The translations under genes were made by a program, and so were the position numbers. 64,000 bases of DNA from Lepidurus packardi (lineage: Eukaryota; Arthropoda; Branchiopoda; Notostraca; Triopsidae). The notes below the pieces were generated by a model. That model was not told the origin of the DNA. It did no database searches and worked only from the letters and a program-made list of their open reading frames with translations. The stretch lies in assembly GCA_023053545.1 (NCBI GenBank), contig JAKZAN010000004.1:9486001-9550000 (forward strand), in the 5' to 3' direction. Positions 46,944-60,204 of this stretch are shown here, one piece after another (the first letter of the stretch is position 1; every line of letters begins with the position of its first letter).

Positions 46944-49900
46944 ATGAATCCACAAGGGGAGGGCCCAACGTGGGCTGCCGCGGGTTCTGCGATTGCCGCG
47001 GCCGCAGCCGCGGCCGCCGAAATCGCCTTACATCAACAACAGCAACAGCAGTCGGGATCCGACCCCGATGCCGAAATGGTGGCCACAGAGCGCGATTTGG
47101 CAGAAGATGCCCAGTGGAAGAAAATCCAGCAAAATACCTTTACCCGATGGGTTAATGAGCACCTGAAAACCGTGGAGCGATTCCTCGGCAACCTGGAAAC
47201 GGATTTGTCTGATGGATTGAACCTCGTCGCCTTAGTTCAAGTCCTTTCGGGCAAGAAACTGCCTAAACACAACAAGAAACCTACCTTTCGATCCCAGAAA
47301 TTGGAAAATGTGTCCGTGGCTCTCAAGTTCCTCGAACAAGATGAAGGAATCCGCATTGTCAATATTGGTGAGTTCCATCTTTTACGCCATTTACAATCTT
47401 TTTTCCCCAGTTTCCTTATCATCCCTTGTAGGTTAATATTGTTCAAAATGTGAGGTTTTCTCAGGCTTTTGCGGCTCAAATTGCTCTGTGAATGCGCAGT
47501 CACGTGCGCTTCAAACCCTAAACTTTCAGAGCTTGAAATCCATTTCCTGAGCAATTTTCGCCAAAATGTACCTTATCTTAACACCGTAACGTTTATTTGG
47601 GATACTTTTATCTCACCAAGTTATCTCACAGTGGATTTTTTCTGCCCGCTATCACTTCATAATTTCGTGTTATATCATAACGAAAGAAAAAGTGCGTCCT
47701 GATCAGGATATGATTTTTTCTGCTAAATTGTAGAACTGGCGTCATTTTGCCTCATAGGATGTAGAGATTCCGCCATATCATTTAAGAAGGACGCCCATTT
47801 TATTTTATTTTTGCGTTATTTTCTTTTCAGTTGAAGGGTTTTATAGGAACTAAGGAAGTATGGCGTTAATTGAAGAAATTTGGGAGAGATTACGTCATGC
47901 CATAGAACTTTTGCCGGTTTGGGGAGCGAGGGAATGGTAGGAATAGAGAATCTTGACTTGTTGTGTCATCACCAGGCATCTGTGAACGGTTTTCTTTCTA
48001 AATCAAATCCGCGTTTTTAAAGCGTTTTGAAGGAGAGGCGTTGTACGTTTACGTAAAAGCCGTTTATAGGATATAGGGGCATTTGTGTGGGGAAATTTCA
48101 GCTTTTAGAAAAGGTCTAATTTGATTGCTGGATATACACAGTATATAGTATATACTGTATACATATACACTATACTAGGGTGTTTGATCTCGGCTCGCAG
48201 AGACGTGGAATGTTACGCCTCTGGGCCCATAGTGGTTAAACCGGTCATAAATCCGATAGCTGTGTGGGTGAACCAGTTTGGCAGCATATAAGTTAGCTTC
48301 GCAACTAATTCTAGAGTAAAACTAACAAGTGGCCACAATCGTAACACTGGAAATTTGTTATAAACAAAACAACAGAAGGACAAGCGTTTAAACTTAACGA
48401 ATTGAAGAACAAGAGAACGAGAAATACAAAGATAAATTCGTACAATAGTGAATTTAGAGACAATTTCTTTAAATTTCTTTAAATTTTTCTTTAAATTTCT
48501 TTAAATACAATGCTTACATTTGCTAAAAATTGTCTAGTCCAAGTTTTATTAAAAGTTCACGATTTAAACTGGACATCTTAACTTTAGGTTTATCAAAAAA
48601 TTCAATATTTTACTTCAAGATTCAGTGTCTTTTAAAGTGTTCAAGATGTTTGTCAAGATACAGTACTTTACTTTTGGAGTTTAGTTTTTATATTGGTTTT
48701 AGTTACAGCTTATTTTTTAGCATTTTCTAATTTTTTATAGTTACAAGTTACTGAAGTTTTGTTTTCCTTTTCGTTTGTAAAAAAAAGAGGAAGCGTTTTT
48801 AGAGAAGTTAACAATCTTAAGTGGACTAAAACCACTTGGCATAACGTGTTCCATATGACGGAATATATTAAGAAAAACAGGAAATGTGAGTAGATTTTGG
48901 GGTGTAAGTTTCTCAATTTCGCAAGTTTTGTCATCAATCTAAAGTTCATTTCAGGCTTGACAGACAATACGTGTAGGGATTAGGGCTGTCGAAGACCTCC
49001 TAGTATGACACAGCAGGCACTTGTAGTGTTATGTTATCGTGTTAGTTCTTGAGGAACGGAGAAGGTAAACATTTTACAACTTTCGTGTGCCAATCTAGCG
49101 AGTTTTAGAGCTCCTGGGCAGAATTGCGCAGTTGTACCGAGTTTTAGACAAGGTTTTAGGGCAGGATTTGAATAGCATAAAAGTGTCGATTGCTGTTGCG
49201 AATGTGAATGAGGCTTAAACAGACCCATACCGGAAATGGTGGTACTTCAGGGCGTGTGTACTGTTTCGTGCTTACTTTTGTTGACTTTTTGTGCTCTCCA
49301 GATGATTTTTACACTTTTTTTTTCTCCACCAGGATTTTTATGAGACTTAAAGTTAACATGAGGCACAGCGATACTGCGGTATAGCGATACAGTTCACGTC
49401 GAGGCATTGTTATTTTTTTTTTTTGGAGTTGTTTTTAGATTCTATACGAAGAGCGATCCCGAGTTCCCTGGGAAGAAGTCAATGCCTTAAAAGGGAAAGT
49501 TCTGGAACGGGCAAAAGGTATATAGTACCTTGACACAAATTTCCCGGCGACAAAAAGCCCAACAGCTGGAGGCGAATGTGTAAATAATAGCCTCATTATT
49601 GCTAAAAATCTTCATGTTATTCTGCACTGTTGTTTAAAGCCCGATTTGCTAATTAGATTCAATTTTCAGTCAATTTTTACTTTGATTTCCTGAACCGGGA
49701 TTGAAATAAGCACTTAAGAGTACATGTGTCGCCATATTATTTGGTATAGTTTACGTATTTCGTAAGCGTATGTGGCAAATTTGGCAGGAAATTAGAGGTC
49801 TAACCGCCGTTTCTGTGGAAAGGAGATTACAGTGATTGTATGGTAATTAAAAAGATAGTTTTGAATCAGTGCCGCTGGTAATTTAAAGAGCTCAAGGTAC

Positions 49901-52900
49901 TTTTTATGTTGGAATTATGTAATTATTTATTTATTTTATTTTATTATTTTATTCAAAGGAAGTAGATGGAATGGTGTAAGCTATAGGCGTAAGGGCAGAG
50001 TTCTTATACCGGCGAACTTATGACCATGTATGGTAAAAGAAGAGAAGGTTAGACAGCTTCCTTTGGACCCCAGGTATCATGACACAGAAAGCGAAAAATA
50101 CATTTAAAAACAAACAAAAAGAATTTGGGACGCGAATTTCTCGGTTCGCGAAACAGGAAGAGGAAAGTGTCTAGAATGTACTAAAAAATTGCACAGAAAG
50201 TCTCAGTTTGGATGATTTTTGGAGTGGTTCAGCTTATCGTGCTTGAGAGAGCGTGAATTCTCTTCTCGTGTTTCCGTTGAGTGTGTGGAAACCGCACACT
50301 TCCGTGCCCCGTGTCGATATCTGCCCGTTTTCAACTGAGGATTTTGCGAGCGAAGCGAATTTATAGAAAAAGAAAGTTATAATCGCGTTTTTTTTTTAAG
50401 TAAATCACTTTACGGCAAGAAATCGAAACTCCTAATTGTAGTGCGAGCATTTATTTATTTCTCTTGTAAGGAAATGTAGGAATTTGAGAAGGGTTTTTTT
50501 CTTATTAATATTTTAAATCAATAGATTTATAACCTGCATTTGTATTGACAGTTTTCAGCAATTTTCTTTTTCAGTTATCATTTTAATCTTTTAAGTTTTA
50601 GTGCATTTTAAGACAGTGAAGTCAGCTAGTTAAGACAGACAGGAACGAAAGAAAGTTAAGAAAAGCAGAGATTCACAGATGGTTGATGTATTCTTTTTTC
50701 GTTTGAAGTGGGAAAATATGGTCAATTTGCACCTGTCGTTCTTTACACGTTTTTTTTTCCCGTTTTGTTTCAATTTTGTAATACCGGTATAGTGTATACA
50801 TCCTTGATTTGAATCTTGGCTGTTTGTTAGAACATTGTTCCAGATGCTCACACGGAGGTCATTCACTTCCAATTCTCAAACCATCCTATTTGATTAATTA
50901 TATCGTGTTGACAAATCTATGCTGATAATTAGGCGTTTTTTTCCATTAACATTCGCGATTGTGAATAAAGCTCATAATTTAGTTTATAAACATACAGGGA
51001 TTTTTAAGAAAAGATACGTACTTTATGCTCATGCAAGGTATGGTATCATGTCAGGTTTGATTGTTTTTTTTTTATGTATTGTAGTAAGTAACGGAAGTCT
51101 GACTTGACCATCCTTGGAATTCCATATCGGGGCTTTTGGCTTGCTTTTGGCCACCTTTTGGCTCAAGTACAAAATTCAAGCTTTTGTCAGCTTAGCAACT
51201 GCTTGGCTTTTGCCACCTTGTAGGGCAGGGCAGGTCGGTTTACTGTATTTGGGAAGGAAGATTCTGGGAACTTTACGCGATAAAATCTGCGGTGTAAAGT
51301 ACTGTGTGGGCGAAGGTAGAATTGCTTCTTATGCACTTTTTGCTGAAAGTGAGGTGTGGTTGGGGAGGATTAATGGATTGTTAACTTCTCTGACAGACAT
51401 TCTAATTGATAATAATTAAGTAAGACCGGCTCTTAACGCCCACGCGCGCTACGACCATTCAGAAGAATTATAAGGGAAGATTTTTTTATTATTCTTTATA
51501 TTTTTTTTATTATTATTAATATTTTTTTAATCAGTTTAGATATCAAGCGCTGGCTTGGGCGAGGGCCAAGCGTTGGCTTGTTATGGCTGTAAAGCATGTT
51601 CAAATCTCCAACCCACACATTTCTGGTAGTTTAAGATACGTACCCCCGTACGTGTTACATTTTAGGCCATGTTTGGTTGGACAAGCTTCCTACAGTTTAT
51701 TGGTTACACCATGCCAGACTTCGAGCTAAGATTTCCAAGTCTAGGTTGAAGATTAAATCTGCAATAATAATGTAATTTAAATTAAGTCGTCGTGAGGTCT
51801 TGACTTTCATAGTTGGTACTCAGGAGCAAGCTCAAGAGTGTAGGTTGATAATAAATTTTTATTGCTGAGTCTTTCGCCTTTTACGAGTCTTGAGGTCTTA
51901 ATTAGAAGTAATTATATGAATGACCAGCACAGAATTTTCTGGGGAAAAAAAAGTTTTTTCCTTACATCATTACGATAACGAATCAATGAATGACTTGACA
52001 TATGATGACTCGTTTTAATTGTATGTTTATTTGTTTATCTCGCAGACTCAACGGATATCACTGACTGCAAATTGAAGTTGATTCTGGGTTTGATATGGAC
52101 CCTGATTTTGCACTATTCTATCTCGATGCCCATGTGGGAAGGCGAAGAAGAATACAAAGGAGATAAGGGTCCCACTCCTAAGCAAAGGTGATTTTTTTTT
52201 TTTTTTTTTTAAATCTTTACACAGCGTGAGCATTTGCTCTTGGCTGGTATATTTATTGAGAAAAGCAAAGGAAAAGCGTTTTACAAGGGTTGGGTTTCCT
52301 TTTCGGGCAAAAAAAAAGGGCTAATATTCTACTTTGTATGCCATAGGTTGCTTAACTGGATCCATAGCAAAATTCCCGAGCTGCCCATCTCCAACTTTAC
52401 CAATGACTGGAATGATGGTCGTGCTGTTGGTGCTTTGGTCGATGCCGTCGCTCCAGGTAAAACCCTTGCGAGAAGAGATAATTGCTCGTAACGAAATTCT
52501 ATCATCCATCGGACTTTGTTTTCGGTTAAGGTTTATGCCCTGACTGGCACGATTGGGATCCTCGTGATGCTCTGCAAAATGCCACTGAAGCCATGGGATT
52601 GGCTGATGACTGGCTACGCATTCCTCAGGTATCAACTTTTATTTTATTTGTAATTTTTTCAAGAATGTTAAACATAAAAAAGAATTTCCTTACATAAAAA
52701 GCGTTAGGTACAAATAAGAGGTGTTGAAAGTAGACAATTTTAAGGAGTTTTCCTTTCAAACTTTTGTAGTTGGTGAAACCCGAGGAAATCGTGAACCCCA
52801 ATGTGGACGAATTGTCCATGATGACGTACTTGTCGCAGTACCCGAACGCTAAATTGCAGCCTGGAGCTCCTCTTCGGCCCCGCACTAACGCTGATAGGTA

Positions 52901-55900
52901 ATAAGAGCTCTTTGCAAAAATTAGGAAACTAAGAAAGCATACGAAAAATAATTAAAAATAAGAAAAAAAGTCGACGAGTATTGGAAGGTTTCTGAGATTT
53001 ATGTTAAAATTATTTTTTCCTTTCTCTTTCTTTCGTCCTTTCCAGCCCGGCCCCGCCGAGGTAGGATATGTAAAATCGTCAAACTCTTTGAGTGTCTATG
53101 TGTCTCATTTGTATAGGAATGCGGCTGTTTGCACGCTTTCACATGAATTAATGAATTAATTTTAAAAAATGAGAAGAACTTGCCCCTAAAAAACGGAAAA
53201 ATGAGATGTTTAGATAATAACGTGGCGTTACTAGATCCAATTCCATGCGGCCGCTAATGTAAACGCATTAGCATGAGCTGTCCTTAGCGCAATGTCCATT
53301 ACTAATTCTAAGCGTAGGGAGAATGATGGGTAGTAAAATTACCATTTCTTGTGATTTGCACTCTAGGGTACGTGCTTATGGACCTGGAGTGGAACCTACA
53401 GGCCCCGTCATCGGAGCTCCTGCTAATTTCACAGTTGAAACCTTCTCAGCAGGCAAAGGAGAGGTTCATGCCATTGTTGAAGGACCTAAAGGAGACAAGA
53501 TTCCGGTAAAAACACTCAAATTCCACGCTCGCTGTTCCATTTAATCGTAATGTTGTTATTTTATTTCCAGGTGGAAGTCAAGTTCAACAATGATCGTAAT
53601 TTGACGTACAGCTGCTCATACACGCCTGTAATGGAAGGCGCTCATCGAGTTACGGTCTTGTATAATGGCCGGGATATCCCCAAATCGGCGTTCGTCGTCA
53701 AAGTAGAAGGTCAACCTGGAGATGCTTCCAAGGTCACAGCCTCAGGCCCTGGTTTAGAGCCTGAGGGCGTCGTGGTCAACCGCCCCACGTACTTTGACAT
53801 CTTCACCAAAGGTATTGCAAAGAGAAACCTTCCATTTTGGGTCTTTCTTATTCAATTTTTGGACGTTTATCCCATAACGTCTTTTTGTATCCGCATACAA
53901 TTCTGTGATGATCTTTGAAGTAAAAAAAGAAGACGCAGGAATGTCTGAAAGACTTTGTATCTCTTTTTTTTAGATGCTGGACGAGGAACGCCGGAAGTAA
54001 TCGTGTTAGATGCGGCAGGGAACCGTAACACAATTCCGGTCAAGCTGCGTCAAATTAGCGCTGATGTGTGGCGTTGCGAGTATGTGGCTTCCGTTGTGGG
54101 CCTTTTGTCCGTGAACGTCTTCTTTGCCGGAAAGCCCATCAATAGCAGTCCCTTTGGCGTTCGTGTGGCTCCTCGTAAGTACTACTAAACCTCTACTTAC
54201 AGTAGATGCCACTTATTGCGATCACTAGTTATAAGAATCAGCCGCCTTATGGAGTCAAATTAAAAAACGATCAAATTCATAGCATTTTAATCGGTTATTA
54301 GAATCACACTTTCGGATATTACAATCAATTTCAAAAGAATCTTTATATGTAATTTTCTCTTATTCGAATCTCCGCTTCATAGAATCAAGATTCACTTAAC
54401 AAACAATAATCACAATAATCATAATAATAATCAATAATAATAATAATAATCATAATAATTAATAATCATAATAATAATAATATAATAATAATAATAATCA
54501 TAATAATCACAATAATGATCACAATAAGCGGCATATGCTGTATATGTCTATCCCTTTTCTTTGCCGTTTCTTTTCGTTTGTTTTTAATTAACGTCATTCT
54601 TTCCTCCATATAGTGTCTAATGCTGGACGCGTCAGAGCGAGTGGGCGGGGCTTGCAGCCTAGTGGCGTACGCGTGAAAGATAATGCGGATTTCTGCGTTT
54701 TCACCGAAGGCGCTGGCGAAGGCAATTTGGATATCCGTGTCATCGGCCCAGGTAAATTTATTTCATGAAGCAATACTAAAGAGAGAAAAACCATATTTTT
54801 CTTCGGTTTATTTGAAGGGGGTGTGAATGAACCAGTCAAGTTGCGCAAAATTGATGCTACGACCACAGAAGCTATCTACACGCCTCGTAAAGAAGGTCGT
54901 CACGTAGTCATGATTTCCTACGGTGGACAAGAGATTCCACGCTCGCCTTTTGAGGTCAATGTAGGACCTTATAAGGAATCCAAAGTCATCGCATACGGAC
55001 CTGGACTGGAGGGTGGCATTGTAGGCTACCCAGCCTTGTTTACGGTGGACACGAATGGAGAAACGGGTTCCTTGGGCTTCAGTATCGAAGGACCATCTCA
55101 AGCTCGAATTGAGTGCAATGATAACGGTGATGGTTCTGCGGACGTTTGCTATTACCCTACCGCACCGGGAGACTATGCAGTCCACGTCTTGTGCAATAAT
55201 GAGGATATTCCCAAGTCGCCGTTTATGGCCAAAATTGTTCCTAAATCGGAATGCCAGCCAGAAAAAGTGAGTCGGTCCTCCTTGACATTCATATTATAAC
55301 ATAACTTGAATTGGAGACTGATGCAATGGCAATGTATATGATTAAAACAGGATTGAAATTCTGAATGGATTCAGTTCAAATTTTTAAGGATATTTTGAAT
55401 CAATAGGTGGAATGTTATGGACCTGGGTTGGAAAAGGATGGAGTCTGTGCAGGAAAGCCTACGAATTTTACAGTAGACTCTCGTAAAGCAGGAAAAGCGC
55501 CTTTAGATATCAAGGTTACTGACGGAAAATATAATCCTGTGAGTGTCAGCGTCAACGAGAAGCAGCCTGGTCTATATGAGTGCAGTTATGTTCCCCAACG
55601 CGGTAACAAACACGCTGTTCAGGTTTGTCAATATTCGACTTTTGTAGTGATAGTCTAATTATAGTTTTTTCTGCTTTGTTATTTTTAGGTGAATTACGCG
55701 AGCGTGGCAACAAAGAACAGTCCGTATCGTGTACATGTATCCGAGCCGTCCAATCCCAACAAGGTCCTCATTTTCGGCCCAGGCGTGGAAAAAGGTGTGA
55801 AATCTCAAACGCCTACTCACTTCAACGTCGACGCCCGCGAAGCTGGTCAAGGTTAGCTGAATTTTCTTTTCTTTGCTATTTTCATACGTAAAATCCTTCA

Positions 55901-58900
55901 CTGTGGAGTCAGGGGTGTTACAAAAGTGGCTACCAATAGAATACAGTGAAAAAAGCTAGCCTCGTTTAAACCTATTGGAAAGACTGCACAAAATGAGCAC
56001 TGGTCACAATCTATGAGTACTGTATGTGTTCAAAATCAAAGTTTACCGAGGGGTGTAAACGGCGAATGGAAGTGTGACCTGTGCGAACCGCCAGCTAGAA
56101 TTGTCTTGCTCTTGTCACGCGTGCCGCACGCTTGTTTGTAAACAGTTCGGGGTTTCGCGATTTTGTTGGATTTTTGCCGTGTTCTAATTCAAAATGCTTC
56201 CAGTAACTCATGATTATCAGCTGTATTTGTCGAATACGGTACGGGTTTTCATATAAGAGTTGTTTTCGTACCAAATATTTAGAATATCCTAGGACTTAAT
56301 GTCTTAAATTATAATTATCTTATTTTTGCTTAGATTTAATTTAAATTGTTTCATTTTTATCGAAATAATAATTGCATTGTTTGTGTTCAGATTTCTGTTA
56401 TCTTACTTCTATTTAATACTTATCTTATCGCTATTTAAGTTACATTATCCTCCATTATGAATCTATAATCTATAATATTTTGTTTTCTCGAATTTAGGCG
56501 ATATTCAGGTGACCATAGCCAACGAGAAAAACCAACCAATACCGATCCAGATCTCCGATAACGGCGATGGTTCCTACTCTGTGGACTACACCGCCCCAAC
56601 ACCTGGCAACTACCAAGTCAGTGTTTTATTCGCCGGCAAATTGGTCCCGCAATGTCCCATTGCCGTGCAAGCTCAACCTCACGTGGACGTCTCCAAAGTC
56701 AAAGTCGACGGCTTGGAACCCAGTAAGTCTTTCCCAGTCATTTCCTCCCTTTCTCGTTTTTCTTAAGTTCAAAGAATATCCAACACCGAATATCCTTAAA
56801 TTTCCCTTGAGAACGTGCGTTTGATCTAGCTTGAAAGGCTTCAGCTAAGCGCTTGGTGGCTTTTTGGGGATACTCTTAAAAAAGGAATAATTTTTGTATC
56901 CAGCTGCCCCTCTGAACAGCTTGCAACAATTTCGCGTTCTCACCGGAGGCGCTGGGGGGCAAGCCGGCATTGTTGTGGCTATCACGACCCCGTCAGGTCA
57001 CCGCATCCAAGCCCACGTCCTCCCCATCCACGAAGGCTACCTCGTCAATTTCACTCCCACGGAATTGGGCGACTATTTGCTTAACGTAGCTTTCGGGGGA
57101 GAACCTATCAGCTCCCAACCTTACCGCTTACGCTGCACGTTGGGTAACGCAGGCGGAGCTGCTCGAGTCAAAGCCTTTGGCCCCGGTTTGAGCGGCGGAC
57201 CTGTCCAGAAACCCGCGGAATTCGTCATTGACACCCGCGCTGCAGGTCAAGCAGGCGGACTCGGAGTCACTGTGGAAGGACCTTGTGAAGCGGCCTTGAC
57301 TTGTCGCGATAACGGAGATGGCACGTGCTCCGTAGCATACTTGCCCACGGAAGTCGGGGAGTATTCCGTCAATGTGACCTTTAACGAAGATCCGATTCCG
57401 GGTTCTCCGTTCTCGGCCATGATTCGGCCCCAAGATGTTCTCCCTCTTCCGCCTATCTTGACGGACGTTCGTAATATTCGCGTCTCGGGCCAAGGCATTC
57501 ATGGTACGCTTTAGCTCCCCCCTCTTGCCCCTCCTCGAACGACACAGCGAGAAGATTGGATTTTTTTTTTAACATTTTAAAACTGCAATCTCGCGTATAG
57601 CATTTTGGTGAGATGTGGTACTCTTCGCATGAATGCAGCTTTTCTTCCCTGTTTTTGCACTTCCGAAAGGGAACTTTGTGAAAACTTTGCGATGAAAACG
57701 TATGCGTTTGGGAATATTTGAAAGATTCCACGCATGGATTCCTGGGCCCAGGTGGAATGCAATGCGGTCTTAATGTTTTAAACTTTGTTTGATTGGATAG
57801 GTTTGTTTTGTTGTTTGCACTTAGTGAGATTATAGAAATGTAAAAGAAAAAAAACATTTTTTGTAAATTCCAGGCGCTTTTGTGGATTCCGTGACGGATT
57901 TCACTGTGGATACACGAGCGGTTCCTAAGCGTCCAGGAGACCAGGGCAAAGTGTCCTGTGTTATTACCAATCCTTCGGGCAAACGTACTGAGCCTTTTAT
58001 TACCAACCAACCTGATGGCCAGCAGTTCCGGATCAGCTACACACCATTTGAAGAAGGTAAAAAAAAAAAAAATCTGTGTTTTTAGGGATTTTCCTAAATT
58101 TTATGTTGAAAGGACGTCACACGATTGAGATTCTTTACGATGGAATTGCGGTACCTGGATCTCCGTTCGGCGTGAATGTGCGTCGAGGATGCGATCCCAG
58201 GAAGGTGAAAGCATTCGGACCTGGTTTAGAACGCGGAGTGGTGAATCAGCCCAATGTTTTCACTATTGAAACAAAAGGTAAAGTTAAATTGTCTATATCC
58301 ATTCAAATGGATCAATTCAAATTCGTAGTATAATCCAGAAACTCGTTTTTTAGCTTATGGTATCTATAACTTTTCATTTTCGCCTTTATTTTGTATTACT
58401 TTTATAGTTTGGGGATTTAGTTCGTTTAACATGGCTTTCCTATATTACTTTTTCTAATTATTGTAATTTTGTATTATTTTTGTACTCTGGGATGTAGTTC
58501 GTGTAACATATGCTTTTTCTAATTATTGGAACTTTTATTATTATTATTATTGTTATAGGAGCTGGTATTGTTGTTTTCTAATTCTTCTAAAAATTTCTAA
58601 TTTTCTAAAAATGTTATTTTTATAGGAGCTGGAACTGGTGGCTTGGGTTTGGCAATTGAAGGTCCCTCTGAAGCTAAAATGACTTGCAAAGACAACCGTG
58701 ACGGCTCCTGCACAGTAGAGTACGTTCCCACGGAAGCTGGCGATTATGATATCAACATTAAATTCGCTGACCAACCAATTCCCGGCTCACCTTTCAAGGT
58801 AATTGATTGACGAGTTAAATAAACTTTTTGGGGTTCTAATGTCATTGTCTTCGGGCTTTCTCTGAATAGGTTCCGGCTGACCGACTTGTCGAACCTCACA

Positions 58901-60204
58901 ATGTACGTGCTTTTGGACCTGGTTTGGAACCCGCCCAGTGCCGCGCGAATATCCCGCAGAAATTCCGCATCGATGCCACTAAAACTGGCAAAGCACCTTT
59001 GAACGTTGACATTCGCTCCGACAAAGGTAAATTGAACAAAATCTTATTAATTTTAAATTAACATAGCTAAATTGTAACTGCATTCTTTACTAATTTACTC
59101 TTTTAAGGTCCATTGGCTCAAAAACCCGAAGTTCGTGATAATGGGGATGGAACTTATGACGTCACCTATTTGCCCCCACCAGAGAATTCCACTTGCAAAA
59201 TTAGGATGACTTGGGATGGAAAAGATATTCCTCGCAGGTAAGTGTCACTCTTCTTATATTTTTTTTTAAAAAAAACTTAAAATCTTGTCATCTTACTTCC
59301 AGTCCATTGGAAATGAAAGTAAGGCCAACAGTGGAGCCCCAATACGTGAAAGTAACCGGTCCAGGCGTCTCCAGCAAGGGCATTCCTGCTTCAGTTCCAT
59401 CGGACTTCACTATCGATACCAATGAGGCTGGTTATGGCGACTTGGAAGTCCAAGTTTTGGTACATAATTTAAAAAAAAAAAAAAAAAAAACTTTATTTAA
59501 ATCTGCTTTCTCTGGTTAAATTCATGTATATCTTAATTAGGGGCCAGATGGCTATCCGCGTAAAGTGAAAATCGTGGACAACAAAGACGGTACTTTCAAG
59601 GCGACCTACACACCTGATGACTGCGGCTTGTACAAAGTGAACGTCAAGTACGGAGGCAAAGAAGTGCCCCATTCACCATTTAACGTCCAAGCTTACGCAA
59701 CTGGCAAGGTAAAAAAAAACTGCCATTTTCTTTTTAATTTGCAATTAATTGTTTATTTATTTATCTGGCCGTAAACAGGCTGACAATTGCCGTATCACCG
59801 AAGGCGTCCAACAAGTGTTGACCACGAACGAAGAGTATTGCTTGACTGTCAATACCAAGAATGCTGGGCCAGGTGCAGTTACTTGCAAAATCCGCTCCAC
59901 TACTACCAACGGCGGGTAAGTTCTCTCTATTTATTTATTTTTTATTTTATTTTTTGATTTGAAATGACGTAGAATTTCTCTTGTTTCTGTTATTCCTTTT
60001 TTTTATAGAATATTCGTTTGTCGAGTTGGTTTACAATTGTTATATTGTTAATACTCTTGTTTGAATAGTGACGTGGATATCGATATCGATGACAATGGCG
60101 ACGGAACCTTCTCGATCTACTACACCGTGAAGGATGCTGGAGAGTACACACTGAGCATCAAATTTGGTGGACAACCCATTCCCGATGGCATGTTTACCGT
60201 AACG
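46944..60204 (+). CDS. FLN: Filamin (cheerio ortholog), N-terminal 1565 residues, 3-prime incomplete
   Basis: Twenty-four exons join in frame: 46944-47367, 52046-52187, 52347-52456, 52531-52628, 52770-52897, 53046-53060, 53367-53505, 53571-53811, 53974-54174, 54614-54751, 54818-55266, 55407-55622, 55689-55851, 56498-56722, 56904-57503, 57874-58056, 58113-58277, 58626-58798, 58870-59026, 59108-59237, 59303-59459, 59541-59708, 59779-59915, 60069-60204. Filamin cross-links actin and anchors it to membrane receptors. A poly-Ala/poly-Gln leader precedes two calponin-homology domains (residues about 55-290; [36 protein letters not shown]). Thirteen immunoglobulin repeats follow, with the usual GPGLE starts and [14 protein letters not shown] cores. 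The last coding exon ends at the repeat equivalent to vertebrate repeat 15, just before hinge 1. The stop is outside the window. Confidence 0.95.
48138..48158. repeat. Perfect 21-base palindrome
   Basis: ACAGTATATA, a single G, then TATATACTGT: two exact 10-base arms in filamin intron 1. Further TATACAC repeats follow at once. Confidence 0.8.
48463..48507. repeat. Short tandem repeat TTTCTTTAAA
   Basis: Four near-perfect 10-base units of TTTCTTTAAA in filamin intron 1. Confidence 0.8.
51544..51580. repeat. Direct repeat CAAGCGCTGGCTTG / CAAGCGTTGGCTTG
   Basis: Two 14-base copies with one mismatch, 9 bases apart. Each unit also starts CAAGC and ends GCTTG, so each can fold on itself. Confidence 0.7.
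53046..53060 (+). CDS. FLN: Filamin 15-base micro-exon
   Basis: After a very strong pyrimidine tract ending CCTTTCCAG, 15 bases are followed by the donor GTAGGA. They add Pro-Ala-Pro-Pro-Arg between the actin-binding domain and repeat 1. Both flanking exons are phase 2, so the micro-exon can be kept or skipped without a frameshift. Confidence 0.6.
54200..54540. mobile_element. Pogo/Tigger-like element, copy 2 (MITE)
   Basis: A 341-base element between TA dinucleotides in a filamin intron. The left end is CAGTAGATGCCACTTATTGC and the right end is the complement of CAGCATATGCCGCTTATTG. TTAGAATC-type blocks lie near both ends. An (AAT)n-rich microsatellite fills about 54405-54510. No transposase remnant is left. 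Confidence 0.75.
58388..58625. repeat. Tandem duplication and duplicate acceptor in a filamin intron
   Basis: Two diverged copies of a unit of about 80 bases (TTTTGTATTA...TAGTTCG...TTTTTCTAATTATTG) lie side by side. They are followed by GTTATAGGAGCTGG at 58553-58566, which copies the true acceptor TTTATAGGAGCTGG that ends at 58625. Confidence 0.55.

Larger units (their letters stand above)
47368..52045 (+). other. Filamin intron 1
   Basis: A 4.7 kb intron within the first calponin-homology domain. It holds no recognised gene. Small features are listed separately (48138-48158, 48463-48507, 51544-51580). A 101-codon frame at 51114-51419 is hydrophobic at its start but has no family match. Confidence 0.7.

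Noticed and set aside
51114-51419. 101-codon frame in filamin intron 1 with a hydrophobic start
   Set aside because: Could suggest a small membrane protein, but the start is not a convincing ATG and no family match is seen.
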